Origin: Breviolum minutum Mf 1.05b.01 | Lineage: Eukaryota; Sar; Dinophyceae; Suessiales; Symbiodiniaceae | Assembly (NCBI GenBank): GCA_000507305.1 | Contig: DF240458.1 | Span: forward strand, 54,317-118,316 | Length of the DNA stretch: 64,000 bases | Direction of reading: 5' to 3' | Notes under the pieces: generated by a model | Databases searched by the model: none | What the model saw: only the letters and a program-made list of their open reading frames with translations | What the model was told of the DNA's origin: nothing | Part shown: one piece after another, positions 29,945 to 39,305 of the stretch | How positions within the stretch are numbered: the stretch's first letter is position 1 | Layout of the letters: every line of letters begins with the position of its first letter | Made by a program: the position numbers and the translations under genes

Positions 29945-30065
29945 TTGATTTTGCTCCTACCAGTTGTAAGTGGGAGTTATAAACCCTATAAGCAGAGTTA
30001 CCCACTTATGAAGCTATTTATAGGGGTTGTATCGCTACTTATGACTGGTAGGGGCCCACCTTGTA
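29945..30065. repeat. GTGGGCCCCTAC inverted-repeat element
   Basis: 'ctcctaccagttgtaagtgggagttataaacc' pairs with 'gacttatgactggtaggggcccaccttgta'. Confidence 0.65.
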
Positions 30066-30319
30066 TCAAACAATTAGAGGTTTAAGATGTAACAATTACG
30101 AATTGCCCAGGAGATGATAAGTGAGTTTACACTAAACTCACTCACAAGGTCTTTTTTATACGTCCTCTAAGTAGGTTTAGCACCAGATTAGCACACTATT
30201 CTGGTGAGAGTGATGTCAATTGACAGATTACCCTCAATTCAAAAGCGAATAACTACTATAACTACTAGTTTTGTTTCCCGTTTATTGGTAAATTTGGTAA
30301 ACTTGCTTAGATGTAGTGT

Positions 30320-30514
30320 ATGGAAGGATATCTTGGGAAGGGTTGCCCCAATGAAATAAGAAAAATACCAGCAGCCTTTGTTGATGCAATAAACATGCGA
30401 CGGTCCAACTGGGGAGCGAAAAAGACATATATAGTTGAAACAAACTTTGCACAGGGGCATTATTTCATTATGTGGTGCGAAGTAGCAACCGTTTGGAGAA
30501 CCAAGAGCAGCTAG
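30320..30514 (+). CDS. 64-codon open frame, probable coding
   Basis: MEGYLGKGCPNEIRKIPAAF then VDAINMRRSNWGAKKTYIVE and TNFAQGHYFIMWCEVATVW, TAG at 30512. Complete from ATG to stop and free of repeat sequence. No family recognised. A second frame from 30472 (SSNRLENQEQLALLPKSLWW) overlaps the end. Confidence 0.5.
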   Translation: MEGYLGKGCPNEIRKIPAAFVDAINMRRSNWGAKKTYIVETNFAQGHYFIMWCEVATVWRTKSS

Positions 30515-30610
30515 CTCTCCTCCCAAAGAGCTTGTGGTGGTTTTCCATGTGGGCAAGACAAAAAATCAAAGACCACAATTGGCAAGTGAAGCCATCTCAA
30601 ATGACAAGCA
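30472..30610 (+). CDS. overlapping open frame, possible exon
   Basis: RSSNRLENQEQLALLPKSLW then WFSMWARQKIKDHNWQVKPS, running into a CTGTTGATGG-type MITE at 30611. It conflicts with the previous entry over 43 bases; one of the two may be fortuitous or they may be alternative exons. Confidence 0.35.
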
Positions 30611-30730
30611 TTTGGAAACTACTGTGGATGGCAACCAGAAATCCGGGATCCACTCACCAGTTGAGGGAAAGGTAGTTTATCCCATGATTCACCAAGGTTT
30701 ATACATTCCCAGGTGGTTGGAGATGGGATT
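30611..30730. mobile_element. CTGTTGATGG MITE, 3' end eroded
   Basis: 'ctactgtggatggcaaccagaaatccgggatccactcaccagttgagggaaagg' matches 34240-34365; the right arm is degenerate. Confidence 0.6.
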
Positions 30731-30902
30731 TTACTTCACCATCTGTCCATTACGAAGAGTCGCACCTTTTTGGATCTCCTGGATGCGGGAAGTTCCCAAA
30801 ATCCAATGGACAAAAAATAAAGGTGTTAGTAAAGCCCTCAAATTTTGGGGTTTGTAATCCCCTAAAAAATGGAAGTTGTGTGGATTCTGATGGTATATCT
30901 AA

Positions 30903-31013
30903 CCCTAAGGATCCATACCCTTCCCTAGAGTAGGTTTGATGGTCTCAATCCCATCCCCACCATAGGATTATAAGGGAAATCCCTTTCTTAGGACATATCT
31001 GGATCCTTAGGGT
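30903..31013. mobile_element. CCCTAAGGATC/GATCCTTAGGG MITE, longer variant
   Basis: Same ends as 27851-27950 with a different interior ('cttccctagagtagg', 'ggattataagggaaatccctttcttagg'). The interior also occurs near 9750-9815. Confidence 0.7.
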
Positions 31014-31070
31014 ATCTAAAATATACCAACATTTATCTCCCTGATGACCTCACATTTGTTTCCTGTTCAG

Positions 31071-31190
31071 GTTCTACGGTGCCTCCGTGCTTACAACAAG
31101 AAGCGCAGTTAGCATGGCATGTTGCCACAGAACATTGGAAGGCTCGGGATATTTGGGGGTCCAGGATGGGACAAAAACCTGGTTGCTTCG
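31071..31190 (+). CDS. candidate exon, frame unresolved
   Basis: A good acceptor 'cacatttgtttcctgttcag'. Two frames are open: FYGASVLTTRSAVSMACCHR then TLEGSGYLGVQDGTKTWLL, or PPCLQQEAQLAWHVATEHWK. It runs into an AATGGAAAGTA element. Confidence 0.35.
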
Positions 31191-31330
31191 GGTAATCATA
31201 GGGGATGAAATCCTACCCCAGTTATATGGGGATTATTTCAGAAACTATTATAAGGATCCCGTCATTAACCAACCAGGATTTCAATGGAAAGTATGGCCGG
31301 GTTGTTTTGTTTGGCTCAAGTGGTGATTCG
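31190..31330. repeat. AATGGAAAGTA dispersed element
   Basis: 'gtaatcataggggatgaaatcctaccccagttatatggggattat...caaccaggatttcaatggaaagtatggccgggttg'. The best-preserved copy of this family. Confidence 0.7.
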
Positions 31331-31497
31331 AAAAACTCCACGACCTTTTACCGGTTTACCGGAGGCTACCTCCGGACTGGTCAAATTATTTCCGCGCCGA
31401 ATTTCACGACCCAAAAACCCCAAATGGCGGTGAAGTGTAAGGGAAATTCCCGGCAAACTTTCAGGGAAATCTAGGTTGGTGAGGTTGGTGAAATATT

Positions 31498-31701
31498 TTG
31501 TTCATTTGTCCAGATGGCCCTCCTTGGAAAGTCAATAGATTCGGGCTTTGGACACCTAATATCATTTGTTCAAGGTTCGAGTTTGTTAGGTTTCGGGCTG
31601 AGACATTTGATTCGTTTTTTTTTGGTTTCAAAAATCACAGGGAATCAATAACAATGGGAATCGACAATCAACAACCTGACATCTACTCAACTGAAAGATG
31701 A
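31498..31701 (+). CDS. 67-codon open frame, unknown
   Basis: ICPDGPPWKVNRFGLWTPNI then ICSRFEFVRFRAETFDSFFF and KNHRESITMGIDNQQPDI, TGA at 31699. No ATG start; would be an exon. It follows a dispersed repeat. Confidence 0.4.
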   Translation: MFICPDGPPWKVNRFGLWTPNIICSRFEFVRFRAETFDSFFFGFKNHRESITMGIDNQQPDIYSTER

Positions 31702-31754
31702 CATCATGTACTCACCTCACCTCTTTGGGTCAGTTTCTATGGCAAGGTACTGTA

Positions 31755-31875
31755 ACAATGGTTCAGAAATCCGACGATCACCAGTTGATATAGTAAATAT
31801 CACATGATTGACAGGGTTATCCTGCACCATCCCAGGTGGTTGGCCTTGGGATTTCTGAAACATCAACAGTACTTC
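31755..31875. mobile_element. CTGTTGATGG MITE
   Basis: 'caatggttcagaaatccgacgatcaccagttga...catcccaggtggttggccttgggatttctgaaacatcaacagta'. Confidence 0.65.
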
Positions 31876-32003
31876 TTTACCTCACTTGGATGTCAATGAT
31901 GTCAAATTATACTTTTGGATCATTCCGAATTCCGATGTTCAGATTTGTTGATTCCAGGCGGTGATGAGTGATGCTTTCTGCTAGGTGATGTGGAATCTAT
32001 GAG

Positions 32004-32087
32004 AAGGAATCCTGCACCAGTTGACCCATTTTCTTGACAGGGTTTTATACATCCCAGGTGGTGCAGGATTTCTTCCATCAACAGTAG
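32004..32087. mobile_element. CTGTTGATGG MITE, 3' part, next to an exon
   Basis: 'acatcccaggtggtgcaggatttcttccatcaacagtag'. The terminal CAACAGTAG can act as the acceptor for 32088-32158. Confidence 0.6.
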
Positions 32088-32158
32088 GTCTTTGTTTGGC
32101 ACTTCTCGGAGAGATCTATGTGATGTTGATGGCGGAAACTGCTTTTTTATTGTCGAAG
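32088..32158 (+). CDS. candidate internal exon next to a MITE
   Basis: Reads LCLALLGEIYVMLMAETAFL then LSK and ends in phase 0 at AAG|GTGACA. Hydrophobic, possibly a membrane segment. The acceptor is the end of the MITE. Confidence 0.5.
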
Positions 32159-32387
32159 GTGACAGGGGATAGTCATGACCATTTTGATAGAACATTGAAG
32201 TGTTTTTCTCTGGATTTAATTTTCTATACTAGACAATTGTATGCTTATATAGGTATATTTCTTTCAACATTTGAAGAGGTCCACAACTTATATTTTGTGT
32301 TTGATATGTTGTTTTGATATGCTCACAATTATGTTTATGCAAACTTTATTCCATTCCGGGAACTACTTGGGTTCTGCATATCCACAG

Positions 32388-32430
32388 GATGTACGTCTGC
32401 GGCTGAACGGGCCAGCACTCCTCACTGCCG
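32388..32430 (+). CDS. candidate short internal exon
   Basis: Acceptor 'gcatatccacag' and donor G|GTAGGT enclose DVRLRLNGPALLTA. Good splice context on both sides; phase 0 to 1. Confidence 0.45.
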
Positions 32431-32759
32431 GTAGGTGAGCGCCGTTGGGCTGGGCATTGCAAAGGTACCCCTTAGATTCCCATGATGTGAGATAACAATA
32501 GACAATTACATATACATTTTACGACCTATCATTGTATAGGGATTATATATAGTATATAACTGGGCTGTGCGAATCCCGATGATGAAATGAAGAGCCTGGA
32601 TGACCATTTTCCATACTAAAAGGTCCGAGCAAATGAAGGGTTGAGCACCAGATAAGGATAGATAAGGTATGAAATCAGGATCCCTTCATCAACCACTCAG
32701 TGTAATTCAGACGTCACGAGTTTTCAACGGTTGCGCCGAAACGGCGGTTTCCTGCATGG

Positions 32760-32950
32760 GTGAAACACCCCTCCCGGTGGTGCAGGTCCTTGCTGGGTGA
32801 CACTATGATCTCTGAAGTGGATGTGTGCGATGGAGCCCAACCGTGGGGGATTACGGAGGGCCGGGTTGGTGGGTTGAAGGATCTTTGGAGGTGCTTTTGG
32901 AGGATCCGAATTCATGCACAGGTAGAAGGAACTGTAGTCCTGATTTACGG
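32760..32950 (+). CDS. candidate exon ending at a MITE
   Basis: The best part is MISEVDVCDGAQPWGITEGR then VGGLKDLWRCFWRIRIHAQV and EGTVVLIYG. The frame meets a TTAACATGGAACC-type MITE whose flank GTATACC could be the donor, but the simple GTATAC...TTTAG join puts a stop in frame. Confidence 0.4.
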
Positions 32951-33022
32951 TATACCCGCCTGAAATCTAACATGGATACCCAAACCATCATTTTTGGTAT
33001 CTATGTTAGATTTAGGTGTATA
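32951..33022. mobile_element. TTAACATGGAACC-family MITE, short variant
   Basis: 'cccgcctgaaatctaacatggatacc' and 'ggtatctatgttagatttaggtg' arms, TATA flanks on both sides. Confidence 0.75.
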
Positions 33023-33135
33023 ACGTGTAAAGGGGGCGAGTCATCATTCACAGGTGGTTTATGATACCAAAAGATGAAATAACATCATTAGACCATTTGA
33101 CAAGGTATGTCCCAACGGTGCAGCTGTTGGTCAGA

Positions 33136-33290
33136 ACATTGGACTACTTGGATGTCCCATTCGAAGCTAGGATCAATGGATAGCAATTCAGTGGCTTATT
33201 TCACCCCAATGAATCCCGCATTTATACGTAGGTGAAACAATCCATTTGCTAACCATTGATCCTAACAAAAAGATTCCCAAGCATAAGCAG
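33136..33290. repeat. GGATGTCC/GGACATCC long inverted-repeat element
   Basis: 'cttggatgtcccattcgaagctaggatcaatgg' pairs with 'ccatttgctaaccattgatcctaac'. Confidence 0.65.
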
Positions 33291-33300
33291 GGAGTGATGA

Positions 33301-33402
33301 ATGGAGCCTTCACATCTTCACATCCCCTGGGAAGGGAATGCCCACCCCCTGCACCCCTGTGAGGAAACTTCGGCCGATTTTTACAGGGTCATGAGTCATT
33401 AG
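33301..33402 (+). CDS. short open frame, 33 codons
   Basis: MEPSHLHIPWEGNAHPLHPC then EETSADFYRVMSH, TAG at 33400. It follows a GGATGTCC element; stops lie directly upstream, so either the ATG is the start or an AG at about 33290 is an acceptor. Confidence 0.4.
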   Translation: MEPSHLHIPWEGNAHPLHPCEETSADFYRVMSH

Positions 33403-33419
33403 CCATGATTGTCCCTTGA

Positions 33420-33530
33420 TACTGTTGCTCCAACCACCTGGGATGGTGCGAAAAAAACCCTCTATATAAATAATGGGATAAATTACCAACCTCAACTGGT
33501 TAGCCGGATTGCTGAATCATCAACAGTAGT
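33420..33530. mobile_element. CTGTTGATGG MITE
   Basis: CTGTTGCTCC ... CATCAACAG with TA flanks; 'ctcaactggttagccggattgctgaa' inside. Confidence 0.65.
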
Positions 33531-33556
33531 TCCTTAATAAAACCGTATTTCTTGGG

Positions 33557-33690
33557 GTGGGAATGGCATTGGGGGGAGGGGTTACCCCTTTGATGTCCAT
33601 GATCCCAGGAGGCACTTTGCTATGCAGCTCTTTGGCAGACATCTTGCCTAGCACTTTGATGGTGGAGACGGAGCGGGAAAACATTTGGCA
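33557..33690 (+). CDS. candidate exon between two MITEs
   Basis: MGMALGGGVTPLMSMIPGGT then LLCSSLADILPSTLMVETER and ENIW, open between a CTGTTGATGG MITE and an ATCCATGTATGG MITE. No clear donor apart from the MITE edge. Unknown family. Confidence 0.45.
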
Positions 33691-33788
33691 CCCATATAGG
33701 ATCCATGGGACTGGTATATTTCCTGACGTTTTGCTGATTTTTATGGTAAATGTAGGTAAATATGCCATACACCGATTGTATGGGGTAT
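33690..33788. mobile_element. ATCCATGTATGG-family MITE
   Basis: 'cccatataggatccatgggactggtatattt' and 'aaatgtaggtaaatatgccatacaccgattgtatgggg'. Confidence 0.7.
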
Positions 33789-34239
33789 ATATTTTGTTCA
33801 CATTGAGATTGAAAAAAAACATAAGACATAAACTCGAGCAAAACTAACATGCCAGTTTTAAAGAAATAGCAAAAAAACACCACCATTTTGGATGGTATAC
33901 TACCAGGACAGATTTTTTTTAATGGACCAGAGTACCAGAGTACCAGGTAATTTTCCATTTTCCCTCGCCACCTTCGGGTCGATGAAGGGTCCGGCCGCCA
34001 CTGCTTAAGTTGTGGTATTTTAATGGTATTTTAAAAATGGTCACAGTGGAAAAAACACAAAAAACAGTCTGTTTCAAAAAGATGGCAAAAATGATATGAT
34101 GGGATGATGACATCATCCAGTATGAGGGGATGTGTTCTGTGAGAGATGTGAATGCTCCTCAAATGATGTGTTTTCGATGGTGGTGCAGGGCTACATCAAG
34201 GAATTTTAACAAATGACCAGTGGAAATGATGTAGTCATC

Positions 34240-34365
34240 CTGTTGATGGTTCAGAAATCCGGCGATCACCAGTTGAGGGAAAGGTAGTTTATCCCATTAT
34301 TTACGTGGGGTTTTAGCACCATCCCAGGTGGTTGGCCCTGGGATTTCTGAACCACCAACAGTATG
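34240..34365. mobile_element. CTGTTGATGG MITE
   Basis: CTGTTGATGGTTCAGAAATCC ... GGATTTCTGAACCACCAACAG; nearly full-length arms. Confidence 0.8.
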
Positions 34366-34467
34366 GGGAAAACTCAGTCATAGTGACCTTCATCCAGGGA
34401 GAACCCTTCAAGACACTTTGAGTTGAAGGTCACGATTTCCACGTATCTGCATTGTGAAAACATCTAG

Positions 34468-34504
34468 ATTGAAATCCGTCAGAAGATTATTTGGCAAATG
34501 ACTG
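34468..34504 (+). CDS. candidate internal exon (pair with 34672)
   Basis: Acceptor 'aaaacatctag' and consensus donor G|GTATGT bound IEIRQKIIWQMT, phase 1 end. Short, but in phase with the next exon. Confidence 0.45.
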
Positions 34505-34520
34505 GTATGTAATGAGTAAT

Positions 34521-34618
34521 CTAGGTGGTGGTTTCAAATATGTTTTATTTTCACCCCTACTTGGGGAAGATTCCCAATTTGACTAATATTTTTCAACTGG
34601 GTTGAAACCACCAACTAG
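34521..34618. mobile_element. CTAG-TIR element with duplication GTAAT, inside an intron
   Basis: CTAGGTGGTGGTTTCAAA ... GGTTGAAACCACCAACTAG; GTAAT at 34516-34520 and 34619-34623. By itself it could form GT-AG, but here it sits inside a larger 167-base intron. Confidence 0.85.
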
Positions 34619-34671
34619 GTAATCCATGGTAATGATATACATGGTAATTCAGCACCATCAGCACCTTCCAG

Positions 34672-34775
34672 TTGTTGTCCTTCATGATGGACTCCGCAGG
34701 AGCTGGAGCGTTGTACCTTCCGTTCCGCGCGGGAAGGATCCGAAGCCTTCATCCTGCCTGCCTTACTACGCGTGA
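34672..34775 (+). CDS. candidate terminal exon
   Basis: Acceptor 'cagcaccttccag'; the split codon G|TT continues as VVLHDGLRRSWSVVPSVPRG then KDPKPSSCLPYYA, TGA at 34773. In phase with 34504. The - strand also reads plausibly here. Confidence 0.5.
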
Positions 34776-34854
34776 ATAGAGCTCAAGATGCTAACTGCCA
34801 GGTCAGGGGATGTGGGTTAAAAGTGAGGGATGTGAGCAGTTGACTATATAGATG

Positions 34855-34960
34855 TATATAGGGGGATGACAACCCAGATGTGTTTGGGGATTATGATAAG
34901 CCATCATTGAGGATCCGGTCATGAACAAATCAGGATTTCATGGAATGTCATGTCAGGGTT
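34855..34960. repeat. AATGGAAAGTA dispersed element, partial
   Basis: 'atagggggatgacaacccag...ggggattatgataagccatcattgaggatcc...caggatttcatgga'. Confidence 0.55.
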
Positions 34961-35192
34961 CAACGTTTTGTGAAGAGTTGCTACAGAAATCCAAGGGTTT
35001 TGACCCACCCAAAGGCGCAACTAGTGCAGCATGTGTTCCAGGAATGGTCCTATGTTGAAGTGTTGTTTGGGTTTGATGAAGGATAGGTGTCTATGAAAAC
35101 AAACTGCTGGAAATACCCAACAAGTAGTGATTACACAATCCTTCAACGTTAAACACGTGTGTTTTTGTTGCGTTCGGTTTCGTGTTTTTCAG

Positions 35193-35355
35193 TTTCGATG
35201 TTTTCCATTCGACATCAGATGTTCCGAAAGGTGGTGATATTTTCGTAAGATTTAGCTGGCTTAAAACTGACATCGCCCCTGGAAAAGCTACCAAAACCCC
35301 AGTTCCGAAAGGAAAGGATCGTCTTCCAAGCACTTTTTTTTCAGCGAAATGTTAA
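35193..35355 (+). CDS. probable terminal exon, unknown protein
   Basis: A long pyrimidine-rich acceptor 'cggtttcgtgtttttcag' precedes FDVFHSTSDVPKGGDIFVRF then SWLKTDIAPGKATKTPVPKG and KDRLPSTFFSAKC, TAA at 35353. Alternating hydrophobic and charged residues suggest a beta-rich domain end. It is one of the most protein-like stretches in the window, but I cannot name the family. Confidence 0.65.
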
Positions 35356-35412
35356 TCTTTCGGGGGGTGTGAATTAGTTCCTTCCAAGAGGGTCGGTGAA
35401 GTTGAACGACTA

Positions 35413-35512
35413 TACCCTAAGAATCATGGGATCTCAAGTTCCTGGTGGTTTGGAGATCCCAGAACCCTGCTATACCCTTCAAGCAGGGAGGTCCAATGAT
35501 TCTTCGGGTAAG
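35413..35512. mobile_element. CCCTAAGAATC/GATTCTTCGGG MITE
   Basis: Inverted ends, TA flanks, about 100 bp; a diverged relative of 27851-27950. Confidence 0.7.
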
Positions 35513-35787
35513 GAGATCGCCCGCGGTGCAAATTCCGCCGAATGTTGGTGCATGTTTTTTTTCGGGTTTTGACATCAAGTGGCTTCTTAAAGGTGTATAC
35601 ATGTGTATACCGTATACCTTTTTAAGCTCAGGGAAGTGGGGTTGAGGGGATCTATTTTGTGGTTTCAAATAATATGTTGTTTTTAGACATCTGGAAAGGT
35701 AACCCACCGTGTTTCCCCAAAAACCATGGGTGCTCACCGAAACACTCTGAAACACATATTTTTGCAACGCGTTGCCGCCAATCTCAG

Positions 35788-35937
35788 GAGCCTATGGAGG
35801 AACTCTTCCAGATGCGTGGAAAAAGTCCAAAGGTGTTACTCTCGCTGGACTTGCCGGAGCCTGGAGGAGTCGCACGTCGTGTGGATTTGGAAAGTTGTTG
35901 TTCGCCAGCTTCCATTAAGGACCAAGATTCATGGGAC
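35788..35937 (+). CDS. probable exon upstream of a MITE
   Basis: Acceptor 'gttgccgccaatctcag' in phase 0, then EPMEELFQMRGKSPKVLLSL and DLPEPGGVARRVDLESCCSP, ASIKDQDSW. It meets an ATCCATGTATGG-family MITE at about 35926. A second open frame covers the same stretch but is less regular. Confidence 0.55.
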
Positions 35938-36009
35938 CGGTCTATTTACCTACATTTATTCTACAAATCAACCATAGGTAAATGTATCATACATGGATCC
36001 TATGGGTTC
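35926..36009. mobile_element. ATCCATGTATGG-family MITE
   Basis: 'gattcatgggaccggtctatttacctacattta' and 'taggtaaatgtatcatacatggatcctatggg'. Confidence 0.7.
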
Positions 36010-36066
36010 TTATCACCTCATTGTCCCTATATATGATCCCGGTTCGCGGTTCGCTACCACCCCCCC

Positions 36067-36141
36067 NNNNNNNNNNNNNNNNNNNNNNNNNNNNNNNNNN
36101 NNNNNNNNNNNNNNNNNNNNNNNNNNNNNNNNNNNNNNNNN
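36067..36141. other. assembly gap (75 N)
   Basis: Run of N between a C-rich and a G-rich edge. Confidence 1.
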
Positions 36142-36434
36142 AGGGGGCGGGTTACGACTGTTCAATTGTATCCTCAACATATCACTACATATCTTACTTT
36201 GCCCTCCGTTATCTTATTTGATCTAGCTTTCAAAATCTGATGTTAACATGTAACTTATTTCTTCATCTTATCCTACCAGTTGCATTGCTGTTGGCTGGAT
36301 GACCCCCACCGCTTCCCAGGACCCACCCATTCCACAGGGGGGAGGGGGGTTGATGTTATGACCATGACCATGGCAGGGGGGGTGGGGGGGGGACCCGGAA
36401 CCTGGAACATATATGACTGTACCATACCATACTG

Positions 36435-36629
36435 GTGATATTTGATAATCCTCCTTGGTTCAGCGCCATGCCAAAAAAGCCGGAGAAACCAGAATCCTCT
36501 CTTGAATCTAGAGAAGAAAAAGATAGATACCCTTCCTGCCATAATCATGGAAGTGGAAAATGGGATCTCTCTAATATTTGTTTCCTTTCATTTAGGGTAA
36601 TTTCCACATCCATGACTATGGGAGAAAGG
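36435..36629 (+). CDS. probable exon, charged N-terminal segment
   Basis: An internal ATG (36468) begins MPKKPEKPESSLESREEKDR, then YPSCHNHGSGKWDLSNICFL and a donor AGG|GTAAGA in phase 0. Lysine/glutamate-rich start, so probably disordered. The start could be the ATG or an upstream acceptor. Confidence 0.5.
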
Positions 36630-36720
36630 GTAAGATAGCTACAGAGAAAGAGGATGCATGAAAAAATCAAACCCCGCCGAGGCTTCAAGTAAACGTTTAT
36701 GGTATGATATCGTCATACCG

Positions 36721-36826
36721 TACACCCTGGAAGATAAACATGGAACCTACAAATCACCCATTTAGAAAGGAACATGATCTTCCAAACCTCCATGATTATG
36801 TTCCATGTTAATCTTCAGGGGTGTAC
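36721..36826. mobile_element. TTAACATGGAACC-family MITE
   Basis: 'caccctggaagataaacatggaacct' and 'gttccatgttaatcttcaggggtg', TA flanks. Full-length copy. Confidence 0.8.
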
Positions 36827-36951
36827 AATTTTTTGTCATGCCGTTGGGTCCCCATGCAACTTGATTGTCAGAAAGACGTCTGCCCACATGATGAAATAAC
36901 CAACAGTATCATCTACCTGAATTGACATGCTAGGCAGTCTGTTTCAAATTC

Positions 36952-37039
36952 CCTCGAAACTAATACGTCCCCTAAAAATCACTGGTTGGTTCACATGAAT
37001 TTCCGTTCAGGGGCGCTATATTAGTTTTAGGGATCGCAT
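36952..37039. mobile_element. TA-MITE, TGAAACTAAC family
   Basis: 'ctcgaaactaatacgtcccctaaaaatcactggttgg' and 'ttcaggggcgctatattagttttagggat'. Confidence 0.65.
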
Positions 37040-38036
37040 TTTTTAATATATTTTTTCTCATCTACCTGGGACATGATTCATCCAAGTTGACCCTCGCGAC
37101 TCATCAAAGGTTGAAATCACCACACAGAACAATTACCCCGCCGAAGTTTATCAGCAAGAGCCCAACATATTTTTTTTGTACGATCCCCTCCCAATGGGGA
37201 AGCCGGATCATTTTCCCCTCCCATCTATTTGTTGAGGCTTTTTGTTGCTGTTAAACTTCAGGGGTGTACCCGGAGTGTACCCCCTCTTTTTAAAGAGATG
37301 AGTCCATCATTTCCACAACTGTCGATGTTCGTCCTTCTGCCGGGATCTGTTGGATTCGATGCTTTTTTCTTCATAGTTTTGCAGAAGGACTTGGTCATAC
37401 GAAAACACACAAAGAAATGGCCATATGCAGAATCCCCCACAATGGAGACGAGATTTGTTTTCCTACTTATCCAAGAAATCTCCAACAGGACCCACTGAAC
37501 GGACCCCTAAACCTTAGTATCTAGTAGATCTAGCAACTTCCTTAGGGGTCCGTTGGCAAGGTCCCATTCAATGTTTGATGGGACTACTACCAGCACTTTA
37601 AGGGCCCAGGGGTGAGTTTTCCAAGGTTGTTTTACCCCCAAAATCTAACATGGAAGGTCAAGATGTACCCTGGCCAGGAAGATATATTATATAAATTTCT
37701 TTTTTTGCGCAAAATCTTCAATTCCGGTGTGTGTTTTTTCGTTTACTCCCAGACTTTGATAATCTTGAATTTACAATTTACACCCCGAAAAATTGGCATG
37801 GAAACTAAAGATTAACCCAATTGAAAAGGAACACATCCGAACCAAACCTCCATGTTTGGATTCAAAATGCAAAAAATCCAGGGTTTTTCATGACTTTCCC
37901 TTGGACGCCTTGAAAATCTCTGTGTCTTTTTGTTGCTTGAAAGGATCCCCAAGAGACGTGGCCCCGCCAGCGCATGCTGGGAAAACTCAGATTTGTGGGG
38001 TAAGAGTTGTTCAAATTCATGGGAATCTAAGGGTAT

Positions 38037-38141
38037 CTAGGTGGTGGTTTCAAAGATTTGTTATTGTTACCACTGCCTGGAGCAATGATCCAATTTGACT
38101 GACTAATATGTTTCAGTTGGGTGGTTGAAAGCACCAACAAG
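38037..38141. mobile_element. CTAG-TIR element with target duplication GTAT
   Basis: CTAGGTGGTGGTTTCAAA ... GGTTGAAAGCACCAACAAG; GTAT at 38033-38036 and 38142-38145. GTAT plus element gives GT...AAG, a canonical intron, although an earlier donor GTAAGA at 38000 follows a coding-looking stretch (KRRGPASACWENSDLW). Confidence 0.8.
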
Positions 38142-38440
38142 GTATACCGTATACCCCACCCGCAGCAAACTAGAGCTTACTAAGGGATGAATATTTCACC
38201 ACCAGCCAGTGTCCCTTAAGTAGGCCTTATGGGGGGGACTTATATCCTTGGTTTTGGATGGCACCCGCTCCCCCCGAAATTGGGGTTTGATATGGCTGTC
38301 TTCTACAGTTAGGGACTGCCGCATTGTTTCTTTTCCCAGGCAGCACCCCAAAGATATCATAAAAACGTGACAAGATGACAGCAACAGAAAACCAAAACAA
38401 CGTAGTGTTTACATACCAATAATACCCCCCGAGTTATTTT

Positions 38441-38550
38441 TTGACAGAATCTTTTGGGGGGTGCAAATGTGTGCCCTCCGATTTTTTACCTGCCATTGCA
38501 GCCCCGCAGAATAGCTGTGTGGCTTTGAATGTACTGGACTCTTGCTTTTT
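38441..38550 (+). CDS. candidate exon ending at a MITE
   Basis: GGCKCVPSDFLPAIAAPQNS then CVALNVLDSCFL, open until the TA-MITE at 38552. A possible donor AAT|GTACTG at 38529. Confidence 0.4.
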
Positions 38551-38551
38551 A

Positions 38552-38652
38552 CACTCTGGTAAACTAAAATGGCAAGAGAAAATGGACCCTTTGAAGATGT
38601 ATTTCCCCTTGAACTTGGCGATATTCCATGGCTATGTTAGTGTGCCAGAGGG
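38552..38652. mobile_element. TA-MITE, TGGTAAACTAAC family
   Basis: CACTCTGGTAAACTAAAATGG ... CTATGTTAGTGTGCCAGAGGG; core 'gaccctttgaagatgtatttcc'. Confidence 0.8.
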
Positions 38653-38829
38653 TTATTTTAGACCACAACAACCCTTCAACCTCAAAAACTTATGATTTGT
38701 TGGGGGGTCATTTCTGGTGCGGAAAAAACAATTTCGAAGTTGAACTATGAAGTCCATGTCCTGTACAATCCATGTATGATATATTCTATCATTTACCTTA
38801 AATCAACGAAATGTATAGAGAAATATTCC

Positions 38830-38979
38830 ATGGATGCTGCGGGTTTGGCGGAAATCATCAACGGTTTTTTCCCCCAAGAATTGTTACCTGACATAGGGGG
38901 ATCATCTAGGAACGGAACTGGTGGAGGGCTTTTGAGACTGGTGGACGAGGCTCTGATAGAATTGGTAGATAATTCTTGA
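38830..38979 (+). CDS. end of a gene, unknown protein
   Basis: MDAAGLAEIINGFFPQELLP then DIGGSSRNGTGGGLLRLVDE and ALIELVDNS, TGA at 38977. Helix, flexible Gly/Ser loop, helix. The first codons overlap the right end of an ATCCATGTATGG-type MITE remnant (38765-38846), so the exon may start inside element-derived sequence. It ends 95 bases before the next gene on the same strand. Confidence 0.55.
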   Translation: MDAAGLAEIINGFFPQELLPDIGGSSRNGTGGGLLRLVDEALIELVDNS

Positions 38980-39074
38980 TTACTGGAGATTTCTTGCAGC
39001 TCCTTGCAGCATTTGCTTCGATTCAAAGAAGTCTCCGGTCAACAAAAAAAACCCGCCAATCCAACTCTGTCGCC

Positions 39075-39200
39075 ATGGGGTGTGGTCCATCATCGGAAGT
39101 GAAGGGCAACGTGGTGGTGTTGGTGTGGAGGCCAGACATTTGTGGTGGATTGTCACAACTACATGACAAGGTGCCAGCATATGTGGAGAAGGACTTACCT
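39075..39200 (+). CDS. exon 1 of a small two-exon gene, possible N-myristoylated protein
   Basis: ATG in a good context (gtcgccATGG). MGCGPSSEVKGNVVVLVWRP then DICGGLSQLHDKVPAYVEKD, LP. Gly2, Ser6 and Cys3 fit an N-myristoylation/palmitoylation pattern (established rule; modification here is inference). The exon ends exactly at the target duplication GCAA of a CTAG-TIR element. The whole gene would encode 132 residues. An AG upstream (ccttgcag at 39008) could be a trans-splice acceptor if this is a dinoflagellate. Confidence 0.7.
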
Positions 39201-39305
39201 GCAACTAGGTGGTGGCAACTCAAAGATTTTTATGTTCACCCCGAAAATTGGGGAAGATTCCCATTTTGACTAATATTTTTCAAAGGGGTTGAAACCACCA
39301 ACTAG
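39201..39305 (+). mobile_element. CTAG-TIR introner forming a GC-AG intron
   Basis: GCAA (39201-39204), then CTAGGTGGTGGCAACTCAAA ... GGTTGAAACCACCAACTAG (39205-39305), then GCAA again at 39306. The 105 bases from GC to AG are one TSD copy plus the element; removing them restores the pre-insertion sequence and the reading frame. The donor comes from the TSD and the acceptor AG from the element end, as described for introners in other algae. Confidence 0.85.

Noticed and set aside
37229..37498. 89-codon open frame
   Set aside because: Both strands are open, the start lies in a MITE fragment ('aacttcaggggtgtac'), and no splice signal supports it.
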